Assembly (NCBI GenBank): GCA_963662575.1
Contig: OY759723.1
Span: forward strand, 4,960,001 to 5,024,000
Source of the DNA: Bin5 sp963662575
GTDB taxonomy: Bacteria; Chloroflexota; Anaerolineae; Caldilineales; Caldilineaceae
Direction: 5' to 3'
DNA length: 64,000 nucleotides
Under the pieces are notes generated by a model. It made no database searches. It was not told the origin of the DNA and saw only the letters and a list, made by a program, of their open reading frames with translations. Of the stretch, positions 1 through 8,889 are shown one piece after another. The position numbers and the translations under genes are program-made. The stretch's first letter is position 1. Every line of letters begins with the position of its first letter.

Positions 1-807
1 CCCAATCAGGCCGTCTGCGCCGATCCGATTTTCGAAGTTGTCCAACATGGAAGCCAGGATGATTTCCGGCCCACTGGCATTGACGGGGAAACGGTAGGTG
101 TCGGGGAAGAGATATCCTTCCAGTGATGCGCCGGCAGGTAGATTGGTCAGGAAATCGTAATCGGCCAAGAAACCCAGGCTTTGGGGCTGGCGTACAGCCG
201 TCAGGAATCGCTCGCTGTCGATTACGAAATTTTCGGCCAGCCGTTCTGCGATTTCTTCCGCGCGAAAGCCTTCGGGAATGGTCACCAGCACCTCTTCGAA
301 GCGGGCCTGCTGCAATTCACCGGCAATCTCAGGAATGGTCATTGACTCTGCCAGCATGAAGTTGCCGGCTTCAATATTTCTGTCCAATCCGTTTACCCGC
401 AAATACAAGTTGAACAGGTCCGCATCGCTTACGAAGCCGGCTGCGGCCAGACGGGCGGCTATGTAGCGGGCCGGCTCGCCAGGATTGATTGTAAATGCCC
501 GCGGCCTGGGATCGTTGCCGAGAGGAATCGACAACTGGTCTTCGCGAAGGCGCAAGGTCAAGGCCAGAATATAAGCCTCGATGTTTTCCGGGGTGAGGGC
601 GTCTTCGCCTTCATCCGGATCGATAAGCGCATCCGATTGTTGCTCAACGGCGAGAAACTGTTCCGTCAAGTGCGCACTTGTAACGCTCCACACGTTCCAA
701 AGCACGAGGAGAACCAGTATCAGGAAAAAGAGCCGGACAAGATTGAATATGACCTGCTCTTTCTGGACCTGTTTTTCAAATCGGCGTACGACTGCTTCTC
801 TTGCCAC
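1..807 (-). CDS. mltG: Endolytic murein transglycosylase MltG/YceG family, 3' end beyond window
   Basis: MltG cuts nascent peptidoglycan strands in the inner membrane, setting glycan length. I read 269 codons in frame to the window edge. The N-terminus is VAREAVVRRFEKQ, then one membrane segment (LVRLFFLILVLLVLWNVW), an acidic linker, and a LysM-like part with FTINPGEPARYIA. The late motif LEGYLFPDTYRFP is characteristic of the family. The catalytic Glu, normally some 40-50 residues after that motif, lies outside the window. The GTG start at 807 is chosen because GGAAG lies about 7 bases upstream and no in-frame ATG occurs nearby. It is transcribed divergently from the Amt-like gene. Family assignment is firm; completeness cannot be judged. 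Confidence 0.85.
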   Translation of the reverse strand, partial: MAREAVVRRFEKQVQKEQVIFNLVRLFFLILVLLVLWNVWSVTSAHLTEQFLAVEQQSDALIDPDEGEDALTPENIEAYILALTLRLREDQLSIPLGNDPRPRAFTINPGEPARYIAARLAAAGFVSDADLFNLYLRVNGLDRNIEAGNFMLAESMTIPEIAGELQQARFEEVLVTIPEGFRAEEIAERLAENFVIDSERFLTAVRQPQSLGFLADYDFLTNLPAGASLEGYLFPDTYRFPVNASGPEIILASMLDNFENRIGADGLIG

Positions 808-1090
808 AATTGGACTTCCATAGTGGGCGCTGGCAGGGCCCCGCGGTTCTATCGTCCGACAACCAGGCAATTGTAACACTTGGCTCATTCAGTACCAACG
901 CGCGAGGGAGTTCATCATACCTGGATGCTTTGTTCCGTTCCAGATTTTCTGCTATGCTAAACAGAGAAATCAGCAGTGGCGCGGGGTACCCGTGCGAGCG
1001 GAACCGTAAGTGCCACACCTTCGGGCTCGTTTGCGAACCTACAGCGACGAGTCGTTCATTCATGAGGGCCGACGTAGAGACCGCGATGCT

Positions 1091-2575
1091 ATGGACAGTT
1101 CATATCTCTGGCAACTGACCGCCAGCGGCCTTGCCTTCCTTCTGCCGGCTGGACTAATCCTGGTTGCCGCATCCGGGATGAGGGCCCAACGGGCATGGGA
1201 TGCCGCGCTGGGAGGGCTGGCAGCGTTCTGCCTGGCCGGGATAGGGTACTGGGCGGTTGGCTTTGCATTTCAGTATGGCAGCGTCGGTTTCCTTTACCCG
1301 GATCATCCGGAGCTTTCCGGCCTGACGCGTGGGTGGAGCCCTCTACCCGAAGGTTGGGGAATCGGCTGGGTAACAGTTGGCCTGGAGGGTTGGTTCCTTT
1401 CGGGCGCGGCGGCGACGCCCACTGCGCTGGGCCTCTTTCTGGCGCACGTTCCCTGGTCCATGGCGGCGGCGTTGTTACCAATATTGGCATTGCGAGGACG
1501 CGCACCTGCGCTGGCGACCCTGATAGTGGCGCTGGCTGTCGGTGGCTTTGTCTATCCGCTGGCTGGCAACTGGGTTCAGGGCGGTGGCTGGCTTTCGGCA
1601 TTGGGGCGCAATATCGGTCTGGGACACGGGATGATCGATTTCGGAGGCGGAGGCACGGTATTCCTGGTATCAGCCTCCGCATCTTTGGCCGCGTTGCTGG
1701 TGTGGCCGCCGCGCCGGAACGCGGGGACCACGGCTAACGACACCGAGTTGCCTACCGTCCACTTGCCATTGCTCGCGGTCGTAGGCGCCTTGCTCGTCAT
1801 GGCAGGCGTGCTGGCTTGGGTATGGGCAAGCCCTGTACAGCAGCCGGGGACAAATTCGTTCACGGCTATGCGAACGGCCGTCAATGGGTTGCTCTATGCT
1901 ACCGGCGGCGTGACAGTTCCGCTGCTCTATACTTGGTTCGTGACAGGCACGAGCGATCCCGGTATGAGCGTCAGAGGTCTGGTTGCCGGCGTAATCGCCG
2001 GATTGGCCGCGGGTCCGTTTCCGGGACACGCTGGCGCGTTCCTGATCGGCCTGCTCGCCGGGGGCAGTGTGCCGTATGTGACATTTGCGCTGCGGCGGGT
2101 GTTTCGCCTCGAAGACGGAGCAGGGATCTTTGCCACAGCGGGACTGCCCGCTGTGATAGGGCTGCTTTTTGTGGGCGTCTTTGCAGATGGAGCGGCGGGG
2201 GCAGGTTGGCAGCAGATCGGGACAGACAGTTATCTGGGAGTCACAGGACAGGGCGTCACCGGACTGCTGGCGGCGTCGGGTTTTCGGGCAGACTTTCCCG
2301 GACAGATTCAGGCGCAAGTCATTGGCATTGCCGGGCTGGCCCTTTGGGGATTCATCAGCGGCAGCCTCATCTGCGGGCCGCTGGGCCTGTTCTTCTATAG
2401 CTTTGGCAGGGCTGTGCAGAGCGACGAGTACGCGGCCCAACCAGAACCACTCAGTAACAGGCAGCGGCGATGGAGTGAAAGCACGCGAGAACAGCGCCCT
2501 GAAGTCCCGTTTTCGCAGGAACTGGCAACGCCTTCGGCTGCAGAAGTGCCGGCCGAGGAACCCCGATTCCAGTAA
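1091..2575 (+). CDS. Ammonium transporter (Amt/Rh)-like membrane protein lacking both pore histidines
   Basis: A 494-residue polytopic membrane protein with about 11 hydrophobic segments that follows the Amt fold. Visible family blocks are MIDFGGGGTVFL (residues ~183-192), EDGAGIFATAGLPAVIGLL (~341-359) and GQIQAQVIGIAG (~400). In Amt channels the two pore histidines (168 and 318 in E. coli AmtB) form the proton/ammonia path. An ungapped reading of the two blocks puts Phe191 and Ala350 there. A charged Pro/Glu-rich tail follows the last helix. Start chosen at ATG 1091, where similarity begins; an in-frame ATG at 1010 would add 27 unlikely residues. No nitrogen-regulation gene (glnK) is adjacent. 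Transport of ammonium is therefore uncertain; a changed substrate or a sensor role is inference. Confidence 0.8.
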   Translation: MDSSYLWQLTASGLAFLLPAGLILVAASGMRAQRAWDAALGGLAAFCLAGIGYWAVGFAFQYGSVGFLYPDHPELSGLTRGWSPLPEGWGIGWVTVGLEGWFLSGAAATPTALGLFLAHVPWSMAAALLPILALRGRAPALATLIVALAVGGFVYPLAGNWVQGGGWLSALGRNIGLGHGMIDFGGGGTVFLVSASASLAALLVWPPRRNAGTTANDTELPTVHLPLLAVVGALLVMAGVLAWVWASPVQQPGTNSFTAMRTAVNGLLYATGGVTVPLLYTWFVTGTSDPGMSVRGLVAGVIAGLAAGPFPGHAGAFLIGLLAGGSVPYVTFALRRVFRLEDGAGIFATAGLPAVIGLLFVGVFADGAAGAGWQQIGTDSYLGVTGQGVTGLLAASGFRADFPGQIQAQVIGIAGLALWGFISGSLICGPLGLFFYSFGRAVQSDEYAAQPEPLSNRQRRWSESTREQRPEVPFSQELATPSAAEVPAEEPRFQ

Positions 2576-2580
2576 GACAG

Positions 2581-3186
2581 TTACGCGTCCGCGGTCAATG
2601 CGTTGGTTGCCAGATTGAAGTACGTGGCGCCTCCCCTGCCCAGAACGCTGCGGATGGTATGCAGTTCGTCCACCCTCCATTCGACCCAACCCTGGTGTAA
2701 TTCTTCTGCCGCTGCACGTCGCAGCTGTTCAGATGCAGCCTGCAGAGCGGGCCGCTGGGCATTGCGGACGGCACGCGCGAGGGTAATGTGAGGCGAGAAG
2801 CGCTTTCGCTCCGGCGGAAACCCTACCTGCCGGGCCAGCGATTCGACATCTGAATGCACTGCCTGCAGGGCTTCAGACTCGCCTCCGATTCCCAACCACA
2901 GCACCCGCAGTTTCTTCCACGAATTGAAACAGCCAAGCCGGGTACGCGCCAGCGAGAACGGCGCGTGCCTTGCCGCAATTTCTGCCATCCCCTCTGCCAG
3001 CTGCTGGCGCTGAATGGCGTCTGTCTCGCCCAGAAAGCGCAGTGTCAGGTGCAGGTTGTCCGGATTCGTCCAGCGAAGCACGGAGGGTAAGTCCCGCAGG
3101 GCCGGGAGCTCTCGTAAACGGCTCTGTTCCAATCGCAACTGCCTCTTCAGTTCGGAAGGGATTTCAATCGCGACAAAGGTACGCAT
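2581..3186 (-). CDS. thpR: RNA 2',3'-cyclic phosphodiesterase
   Basis: A 201-residue member of the 2H phosphoesterase (LigT) family, which opens 2',3'-cyclic phosphates at RNA ends. Both catalytic HxT motifs are present: HLTL at residues 46-49 and HITL at 133-136, the usual spacing for ThpR of about 180-200 residues. The gene converges on the Amt-like gene with a 5-base gap and no obvious terminator. The upstream neighbour on the same strand is the SCO-like gene, about 45 bases away, so the two may be co-transcribed. Confidence 0.9.
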   Translation of the reverse strand: MRTFVAIEIPSELKRQLRLEQSRLRELPALRDLPSVLRWTNPDNLHLTLRFLGETDAIQRQQLAEGMAEIAARHAPFSLARTRLGCFNSWKKLRVLWLGIGGESEALQAVHSDVESLARQVGFPPERKRFSPHITLARAVRNAQRPALQAASEQLRRAAAEELHQGWVEWRVDELHTIRSVLGRGGATYFNLATNALTADA

Positions 3187-3230
3187 GACTGGAAGTTTCC
3201 GCTCGAAACTGGGGCAAGGCGAGAGGTCAG

Positions 3231-3935
3231 TTAGCGAAACAAGGCTTGCAGATCTGCTGTCAACGACTCTGCGGTCACATCTGTACTGAACAGGGCGCGC
3301 CAGTTCCCACCCCGATCGATGAGATATACGCCTGAAGTGTGGTCCAGAAGGTAGTAGTCGTCAGCAAGACTTTGACCCTCGGCGGCGTTGGAATATATGC
3401 CGTAGGCCGGTTTGAGTGCCTCCAGCTCGTCTGCGGATACACGGACACCGAAGAACCGGGCGTCAAAGGCGTGGACGTAGGGCTGCAGGCGGGCGAGGCT
3501 GTCCCGCTGTGGGTCCAGAGAGACAAAGACGACTCTAAGATCGGCGGCCAAGGCGGGGGCCTCGTTGTCCAACGCGCGTTGGGCCGCAGCCAATTCCATC
3601 ATTGTAAGCGGACAGGTATCGGGGCAGAAGGTATAGCCAAAGAACAGGAGCACCGGGTCGCCTATCAGGTCAGTGAGTTCGAAAGTGGAACCGTCATAGT
3701 TTTGACCTCGGATCGGCGCGGCCGGCTCGACTTCTTCGAACACTGTTCCCACATACTCGTGGCGGCTACACGCCGCGCAGAGAAACAGCAGCAGGCAGAT
3801 AAAACATTGCCGCGCCAGTCGCAGGCGCTGCCTCCGGTGTCGGCTCAAGCTGACGGGATGCTGTTCGACTTTCAACTGCCTGCCGGTGGCCGCTGGCGCG
3901 GCCTCCCGCGGGGAACGTCTTCTTGTACTATTCAT
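3231..3935 (-). CDS. SCO1/SenC-family copper chaperone for cytochrome c oxidase
   Basis: SCO proteins are membrane-anchored thioredoxin-fold proteins that deliver copper to the CuA site of oxidase subunit II. This 234-residue protein has a basic N-terminus, a hydrophobic segment (CFICLLLFLCAAC, possible lipobox Cys56) and the copper motif CPDTC at Cys104/Cys108. The third ligand is His199 in LLDHTSGVYLI. Start chosen at ATG 3935 because it gives a plausible signal/anchor; a longer frame up to 4091 adds residues without family character and runs towards the IS remnant. The partner oxidase operon is in the same window (43.0-49.3 kb) but not adjacent. Confidence 0.9.
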   Translation of the reverse strand: MNSTRRRSPREAAPAATGRQLKVEQHPVSLSRHRRQRLRLARQCFICLLLFLCAACSRHEYVGTVFEEVEPAAPIRGQNYDGSTFELTDLIGDPVLLFFGYTFCPDTCPLTMMELAAAQRALDNEAPALAADLRVVFVSLDPQRDSLARLQPYVHAFDARFFGVRVSADELEALKPAYGIYSNAAEGQSLADDYYLLDHTSGVYLIDRGGNWRALFSTDVTAESLTADLQALFR

Positions 3936-4094
3936 TCCCGTACTAATCTCAAGGTAGGGCCTGATACGCTTCCTCTCTGACCTCGTTATTGCCGGTCCGA
4001 CCGGTGCTCCATTTCGCGCAGAGCTTGAATGCCGGATTTCGGCACGGTCAATTCTATCACACGACATTTTTTGCGTGTCAATCCTCGACACAGG

Positions 4095-4360
4095 GCAATC
4101 GCATCTTGTTGGAAGAGAATTTTCAGGAGATCGCCAGTTTTCAAACCGGCTCGTTCACGTTTGGCGGCAATATCGATTTGGGCGCTGTTCTCGCTGGGTA
4201 AGAGGTCGAAAGCCATGCGGCGCAAGACGGCCAAGTTGTGCTGCGCCTGGATCTGACGAATGCGACTGTCGTCCCCATCCAAGAGCCAGTAGACTGAATT
4301 CTCGGTGTTCCGGTGGCTGAGGGTGGAAGTCATGAGCAGTTTGGCATCGGAGGAAAAGAT
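4095..4360 (-). pseudogene. ISAs1-family transposase, C-terminal remnant
   Basis: In the minus-strand frame 4414-3986 the segment from FSSDAKLLM through NTENSVYWLLD, GDDSRIR and NLAVLRRMAFDLL to GDLLKIL follows the C-terminal third of ISAs1 (DDE) transposases. The IENxLHW block carrying the final catalytic Glu survives as TENSVYW. About three residues are missing before DDSRIR, where intact members usually read DVxFxED. There is no N-terminal two thirds, no start site and no recognisable terminal inverted repeat. It is therefore a decayed fragment and probably not expressed as a functional protein. Confidence 0.75.
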
Positions 4361-4490
4361 GGAATTCACATCAGATGCAAATGCCTTGGGGGCTGATGCG
4401 GGCATTTCATTCATCGTGGACCGTTTGAGTCAGATTCATCTTGATGGTGGGACGCAGGCATTCTCATCTGTGTGTTGGACGAGAGTTCAT

Positions 4491-4520
4491 GAGCATTTAC
4501 GAGCGTTTATGAGCGTTTTC
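4491..4520. repeat. 10-bp direct repeat, three units
   Basis: Three consecutive decamers: GAGCATTTAC, GAGCGTTTAT, GAGCGTTTTC. The period of one helical turn matches the other short arrays in the window (about 4671 and 50285). Confidence 0.8.
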
Positions 4521-4528
4521 GGGTTGTC

Positions 4529-4542
4529 TGAACTGCAGTTCA
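4529..4542. repeat. Perfect 14-bp palindrome
   Basis: TGAACTGCAGTTCA is its own reverse complement. It sits 8 bases after the decamer array. It could be a dimeric regulator site or a repeat end; nothing in the sequence decides between these. Confidence 0.5.
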
Positions 4543-4670
4543 TGCAGTTATTGTGATGGGCTGTGATGGGGGTCTCCTCAGCGCTGGCGGGTCGGTTGAA
4601 CCGCTCATGTGTGTTGTACAAGAGTTGTGCAATCTCTACCATGGTGGGGCGTGTCTGGACGTCAAATATC

Positions 4671-4720
4671 GGGTCAAGTCGGGTCGAGTCGGGTCGAGTA
4701 GGTATAAGTCGGGCCAGAGC
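4671..4720. repeat. 10-bp direct repeat GGGTCRAGTC
   Basis: Three near-identical decamers (GGGTCAAGTC, GGGTCGAGTC, GGGTCGAGTA) followed by two degenerate ones. The AGTCGGG phase resembles the array in tandem unit 2 near 50285-50320 (AAGTCGGAAA), and similar flanking sequence follows both, so the two regions probably share an ancestor. Confidence 0.75.
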
Positions 4721-5348
4721 GGGCGATAATTTTTTTCTGGCAATTTTTTGTCGTTACGCTTTTGCATCGGTTTTTCCGTTTCCGGCGTCGATTCCTGGTT
4801 CTGGCAGCCTCTCCACGACACGCATCCACGACTTTCACAGACGCAGGACGCAAGTCGGTCCGCTGGCGGCTGGGGGGCAGGGTGTCGTGTCCGGACGCTT
4901 CAGGTCGGTTTAAGCCGGGCAGAAAAGGGCAGTTTTCCTATATGTGGACTTTTGTGTTTGGCTTCGCGCACGTTCCCTCGCTGTCTCTGTTGGGCTATGG
5001 GTAGACAGATTATACGCAGCATACAGTCTTGCAAGGGTCCTCCCTCGCCTTCAGATTCCCAGCCAGTGGGAGTCATGGGTTCATGATGACGATACGCTCT
5101 CAGCAGTGCCTAGTCGTATTTCGGTACAGGGCTATTATATCACGGTTTTTGATGCAATTGCCCTGATCCTCGACATTGCTTCATTGTCGAAATCTTCCAT
5201 TCGCCAGCATTCCTGTTTCATATGCCTGCAGTGCAAGGGGCGGCTTTCAGTCTGGGCTTCGATAACGCCAGGGGCTTCCAGAGTGCTGATATCGGCAGAA
5301 CATTCAGAGCTCCTGAAGGGACTCCACCTACTGAATATCCCGCTAGAA

Positions 5349-5377
5349 TTGACGAATGCCTGTGCCCGTGCTAATGT
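5349..5377 (+). promoter_or_regulatory. Candidate sigma-70 promoter of glyA
   Basis: TTGACG at 5349-5354 and TAATGT at 5372-5377 with a 17-base spacer, about 68 bases before the glyA start. The nonamer TGGTATAGC occurs twice just downstream. The -10 is not ideal, so this is a moderate call. Confidence 0.45.
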
Positions 5378-5445
5378 TCTCTGCTGGTATAGCTTGCTAT
5401 GGTATAGCGTGTTTTGAGAATGTTACGACTTTGGAGTGGACACCG

Positions 5446-6762
5446 ATGAACATGAGCTCTCATAATTCGCAGGCGGCTGGCGCTTCTCTGTCCGCCTGGA
5501 CAGAACAACCCGATCCGCGGCAGTTGCTGCGTGCGCGGGACCCTGAAATATACAGTGCAATAGAATTGGAACGACGCCGGCAGACTGACGGTATCGAGCT
5601 GATAGCCAGCGAAAACTACGTTTTCCCCGAGGTACTGGCGGCGGCGGGCAGCGTTCTGACGAACAAGTATGCCGAAGGCTATCCGGGACGGCGCTACTAC
5701 GGCGGTTGCCAGTACGTCGACATCGCCGAAGAGATTGCCATTGAACGAGCGTTAGGGCTTTTCGGCGCCGAACATGCCAATGTTCAACCCCATTCCGGCG
5801 CCCAGGCCAACGCAGCGGTCTACATGGCCCTGTTGGAGCCGGGCGACACGGTTTTGGCGATGAAGCTGGACCACGGCGGCCACTTGAGCCATGGGTTCCA
5901 TCTTAACAGCTCCGGCCACTACTACAACTTCATCCACTACGGCCTCGATCCCCAATCCGAACTACTCGACTACGACGTCATCCGGAAGATGGCAATCGAA
6001 CACCGGCCAAAATTGCTGCTGGTGGGGGCCAGCGCCTATCCGCGCCATTTCGACTATCCTGCTTTGCGCGAGATTGCCGACGAAGCAGGATGCCTCCTGA
6101 TGATGGACATGGCCCATGTAGCCGGCCTCATCGCGGTGGGATTGCATCCGGATCCTGTTCCCTACTGTGACGTTGTGACCACCACGACGCACAAGACGCT
6201 ACGCGGCCCACGCGGCGGCCTGATACTTTGCCGAAAAGAGCATGCGCGGTCAATCAACAGAGCGGTCTTTCCAGGCATTCAAGGTGGTCCGCTCATGCAT
6301 ATCATTGCAGCGAAAGCGGTCGGATTCAAACTGGCGATGGAGGAGGAATTCAAGACGTATCAGCAGCAGATTCTGGATAACGCGCAGGTGCTGAGCGACA
6401 CTCTGCAGCGAGAAGGTCTACGCAGCGTGTCTGGCGGCACCGACAATCACCTGCTGCTGATCGATTTGAACAGCCTGGCTAAGGAAGAAATCAATGGCAA
6501 ATTGGTGGAGATGGCGCTGGACAATGCATCGATCCATTGTAATAAGAACATGATTCCGTTTGACAAGCGCAAGGCAATGGTTACCAGCGGCATTCGACTG
6601 GGAACTCCGGCGGCGACAACCAGGGGGATGAAGCAGCGCGAGTTTGAACAGATCGGCCGCTGGATTGCGTCGATTGCGCATGATCCCAAAGATACAGCTT
6701 TGCAGGAAACTGTACGGGATGAAGTACTGCAAATGGTGCAGGCTTTTCCAGCACCCGCATAA
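5446..6762 (+). CDS. glyA: Serine hydroxymethyltransferase
   Basis: PLP enzyme interconverting serine and glycine with transfer of a one-carbon unit to tetrahydrofolate; cytoplasmic. The 438-residue protein has the family's hallmarks: IELIASENY near the N-terminus, YAEGYPGRRYYGGCQ, the HSGAQAN block, and the PLP lysine in TTTTHKTLRGPRGG (Lys250). Start chosen at ATG 5446 because GGAGTGGA precedes it by 5 bases; an ATG at 5356 in the same frame has no such site. It is followed 21 bases later by radA and then the methyltransferase, forming a likely three-gene transcription unit. Confidence 0.97.
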   Translation: MNMSSHNSQAAGASLSAWTEQPDPRQLLRARDPEIYSAIELERRRQTDGIELIASENYVFPEVLAAAGSVLTNKYAEGYPGRRYYGGCQYVDIAEEIAIERALGLFGAEHANVQPHSGAQANAAVYMALLEPGDTVLAMKLDHGGHLSHGFHLNSSGHYYNFIHYGLDPQSELLDYDVIRKMAIEHRPKLLLVGASAYPRHFDYPALREIADEAGCLLMMDMAHVAGLIAVGLHPDPVPYCDVVTTTTHKTLRGPRGGLILCRKEHARSINRAVFPGIQGGPLMHIIAAKAVGFKLAMEEEFKTYQQQILDNAQVLSDTLQREGLRSVSGGTDNHLLLIDLNSLAKEEINGKLVEMALDNASIHCNKNMIPFDKRKAMVTSGIRLGTPAATTRGMKQREFEQIGRWIASIAHDPKDTALQETVRDEVLQMVQAFPAPA

Positions 6763-6783
6763 TACAGTAGGGGGAAGGCGTCC

Positions 6784-8214
6784 GTGGCGACCAGGGTCAG
6801 AAACCAATTCATTTGCGGTGAGTGCGGCAGCGCGCAGATGAAATGGATGGGAAGATGCCCGGAGTGCGGCGAGTGGAACACACTTGAAGAACGGAGGGTC
6901 CAGGAGGGCGCCGCCAGTTTGGGCAGCAGCAGCGGCGGATCCGTGACCGTTCCCGCGCCTGTCGCGCTGCCGGATATCCCCGAAGAGCCATCGCGCCGGA
7001 TCATACTGGAGAATCCAGAATTTAATCGCGTCCTTGGGGGCGGGATTGTGCCCGGGTCCGGAATTCTGGTGGGCGGCGATCCAGGCATCGGCAAGAGTAC
7101 GCTGCTCATTCAGACGGCAGCGGAAGTGGCGCGCAACGTTGGACAGGTGCTGTACATCAGCGGTGAGGAGAGTGCCTATCAGATTGGACGGCGGGCGACG
7201 CGGCTGGGGTTGGACGAAGAACGCTTGCTCATACTTGCCGACACGATTTTAGAACAGATCCTGGAACAGATCGGGAAGGTGAAACCTTCGCTGGTAATCA
7301 TCGATTCAGTGCAGGCGATCCACAGCAACGCCAGCGCGAGTGCGGCGGGATCGGTATCCCAGGTGAGAGATTGCGCGGCCCAACTGCTGCGACTGGCCCG
7401 GCAACTGAACATCCCCCTGTTTCTTGTCGGGCATGTGACCAAAGAGGGTGCAATCGCGGGACCGCGCGTGCTCGAGCACATGGTGGATGCCGTGCTGCAG
7501 TTGGAAGGGGAGCGATTCCACGCCTACCGCCTGTTGCACTCTGTCAAGAATCGCTTCGGCAGCACAAATGAAGTGGGTGTCTTTGAAATGACGGAACGCG
7601 GTATGGCCCCCGTTGCCAACCCATCCGAATTGTTCCTGGCGGAACGGCTGCCCAACGCAGCCGGCAGCGCGATAGCTGTGCCGCTGGAAGGCAGCCGCCC
7701 CCTTCTGGTCGAAGTACAGGCCCTGGCCAGCCCGACTGCATTCAGCCAGCCGCGGCGCACAGGCAATGGCGTGGACTTCAACCGCCTGCTCCTGGTGACA
7801 GCAGTACTCAGTAAACGAATGGGCCTTAATCTGAGTGCACAGGATATCTTCGTTAACGTGATTGGCGGGTTGCGTGTCGGTGAGCCGGCTGCAGACCTGG
7901 CGATCGCGGCGGCCGTCACCAGCAGCTACCGCAATGTGCCTCTAGCCGCCGAAGCCGCGCTCCTGGGGGAAGTCGGCCTGAGCGGAGAACTACGCAGCGT
8001 CAGTCATTTGTCTCTGCGCCTGCGGGAAGCGGCCAAACTCGGATTCACGCGTGCGATCGTGCCCCGTCACGCGCTGCGGCGCGGTCAGACACGCCCGGGC
8101 CAGACTGCGAAGGCCGACGGCGCCGGAGCAGGACCATCCGACTTTCCTTCCGGAATCGAAATCATCGGCGCACGCACTGTGGTCGACGCTCTGGACGCTG
8201 CGCTGGTAAAGTAA
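6784..8214 (+). CDS. radA: DNA repair protein RadA
   Basis: RadA is a RecA-related ATPase that drives branch migration of recombination intermediates. The 476-residue protein shows an N-terminal C4 zinc finger (CGECG ... CPECGEW), Walker A GDPGIGKST (Lys104), the RadA-specific KNRFG motif (Lys255) and a C-terminal Lon-protease-like domain (LGEVGLSGELRSV). It starts with GTG at 6784. The order glyA-radA is not functionally obvious but spacing suggests co-transcription. Confidence 0.97.
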   Translation: MATRVRNQFICGECGSAQMKWMGRCPECGEWNTLEERRVQEGAASLGSSSGGSVTVPAPVALPDIPEEPSRRIILENPEFNRVLGGGIVPGSGILVGGDPGIGKSTLLIQTAAEVARNVGQVLYISGEESAYQIGRRATRLGLDEERLLILADTILEQILEQIGKVKPSLVIIDSVQAIHSNASASAAGSVSQVRDCAAQLLRLARQLNIPLFLVGHVTKEGAIAGPRVLEHMVDAVLQLEGERFHAYRLLHSVKNRFGSTNEVGVFEMTERGMAPVANPSELFLAERLPNAAGSAIAVPLEGSRPLLVEVQALASPTAFSQPRRTGNGVDFNRLLLVTAVLSKRMGLNLSAQDIFVNVIGGLRVGEPAADLAIAAAVTSSYRNVPLAAEAALLGEVGLSGELRSVSHLSLRLREAAKLGFTRAIVPRHALRRGQTRPGQTAKADGAGAGPSDFPSGIEIIGARTVVDALDAALVK

Positions 8215-8238
8215 ACTGCCACTTAATGGAGAACTCTG

Positions 8239-8889
8239 ATGTCCAAATTGACCGAAGTTGATCTTTACCAGCAGTTCATACGCGACCTGTTTCACCATGA
8301 CGACGAAGATCTGTCCCGATTGCAAACGGAGGCGAAGTCTGAGGGATTGCCAAGCATAAGCATTGGACCTGAGCAAGGCAAATTCCTGCAGCTGCTGGTG
8401 CAACTGACCGGAGCCAGAAAGGCCTTGGAGATTGGCGTGTTGGGTGGCTATAGCGGCGCATGGATCGCACGGGCGTTGCCGGAAGGCGGCAAGCTGATCG
8501 GACTGGAACTGGAGCAGAAGCACGCTGATTTTGCCCGCAAGCAGTGGCAGCGGATGGGATTGGCAGACAAGATTGAGGTGCGAGTCGGTCCGGCGCTGGA
8601 CACTCTTCCACAGGTGGCGGATGAGGCGCCCTTCGACCTGGTTTTCATCGACGCCGATAAGAACAACTACCCAGCCTACCTTGAGTATTCGCTCCAGTAC
8701 AGCCGGCCTGGCACGGTAATTGTAGGCGACAACGTAAGTATGGGTGGGAGTCTGGTAGATCCAGACAGGCAAGATTCGGACTGGGTGCAAGGTATGCGTA
8801 GTTTTGCGAGTGCGCTCAGCCAGAATGAGCGACTTACCAGCACCGTGGTTCCCTACTCTGACGGGTTGGCGATGGCCGTGGTTAAGTAG
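8239..8889 (+). CDS. SAM-dependent O-methyltransferase (class I, caffeoyl-CoA OMT-like)
   Basis: A 216-residue methyltransferase with the SAM-binding motif ALEIGVLGGYSGAWIA, the acidic loop LIGLELEQKHADFA, and the metal-ligand motif FDLVFIDADKNNY typical of the divalent-cation-dependent methyltransferase_3 family. Bacterial members methylate catechol-like or, in some cases, RNA substrates; the substrate cannot be told here. An AATGGAGAA element precedes the ATG by about 8 bases. It lies 24 bases after radA and is probably the last gene of that unit. Confidence 0.9.
   Translation: MSKLTEVDLYQQFIRDLFHHDDEDLSRLQTEAKSEGLPSISIGPEQGKFLQLLVQLTGARKALEIGVLGGYSGAWIARALPEGGKLIGLELEQKHADFARKQWQRMGLADKIEVRVGPALDTLPQVADEAPFDLVFIDADKNNYPAYLEYSLQYSRPGTVIVGDNVSMGGSLVDPDRQDSDWVQGMRSFASALSQNERLTSTVVPYSDGLAMAVVK

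Larger units (their letters stand above)
4361..5445. other. Gene-free repeat-rich region upstream of glyA
   Basis: No convincing gene in about 1.1 kb. It holds a 10-bp-period array at 4491-4520, a perfect 14-bp palindrome at 4529-4542, a second 10-bp-period array at about 4671-4720, and a stretch near 4940-5060 that resembles the tandem units at 50.3-50.5 kb (both read roughly tTCGCrCAygTTyCCTCGC followed by a GTCTyTg block). The glyA promoter candidate closes the region. Confidence 0.6.

Noticed and set aside
1670..2689. 339-residue minus-strand open frame
   Set aside because: Shadow of the Amt-like gene; Arg/Gln/Pro-rich and without any motif.
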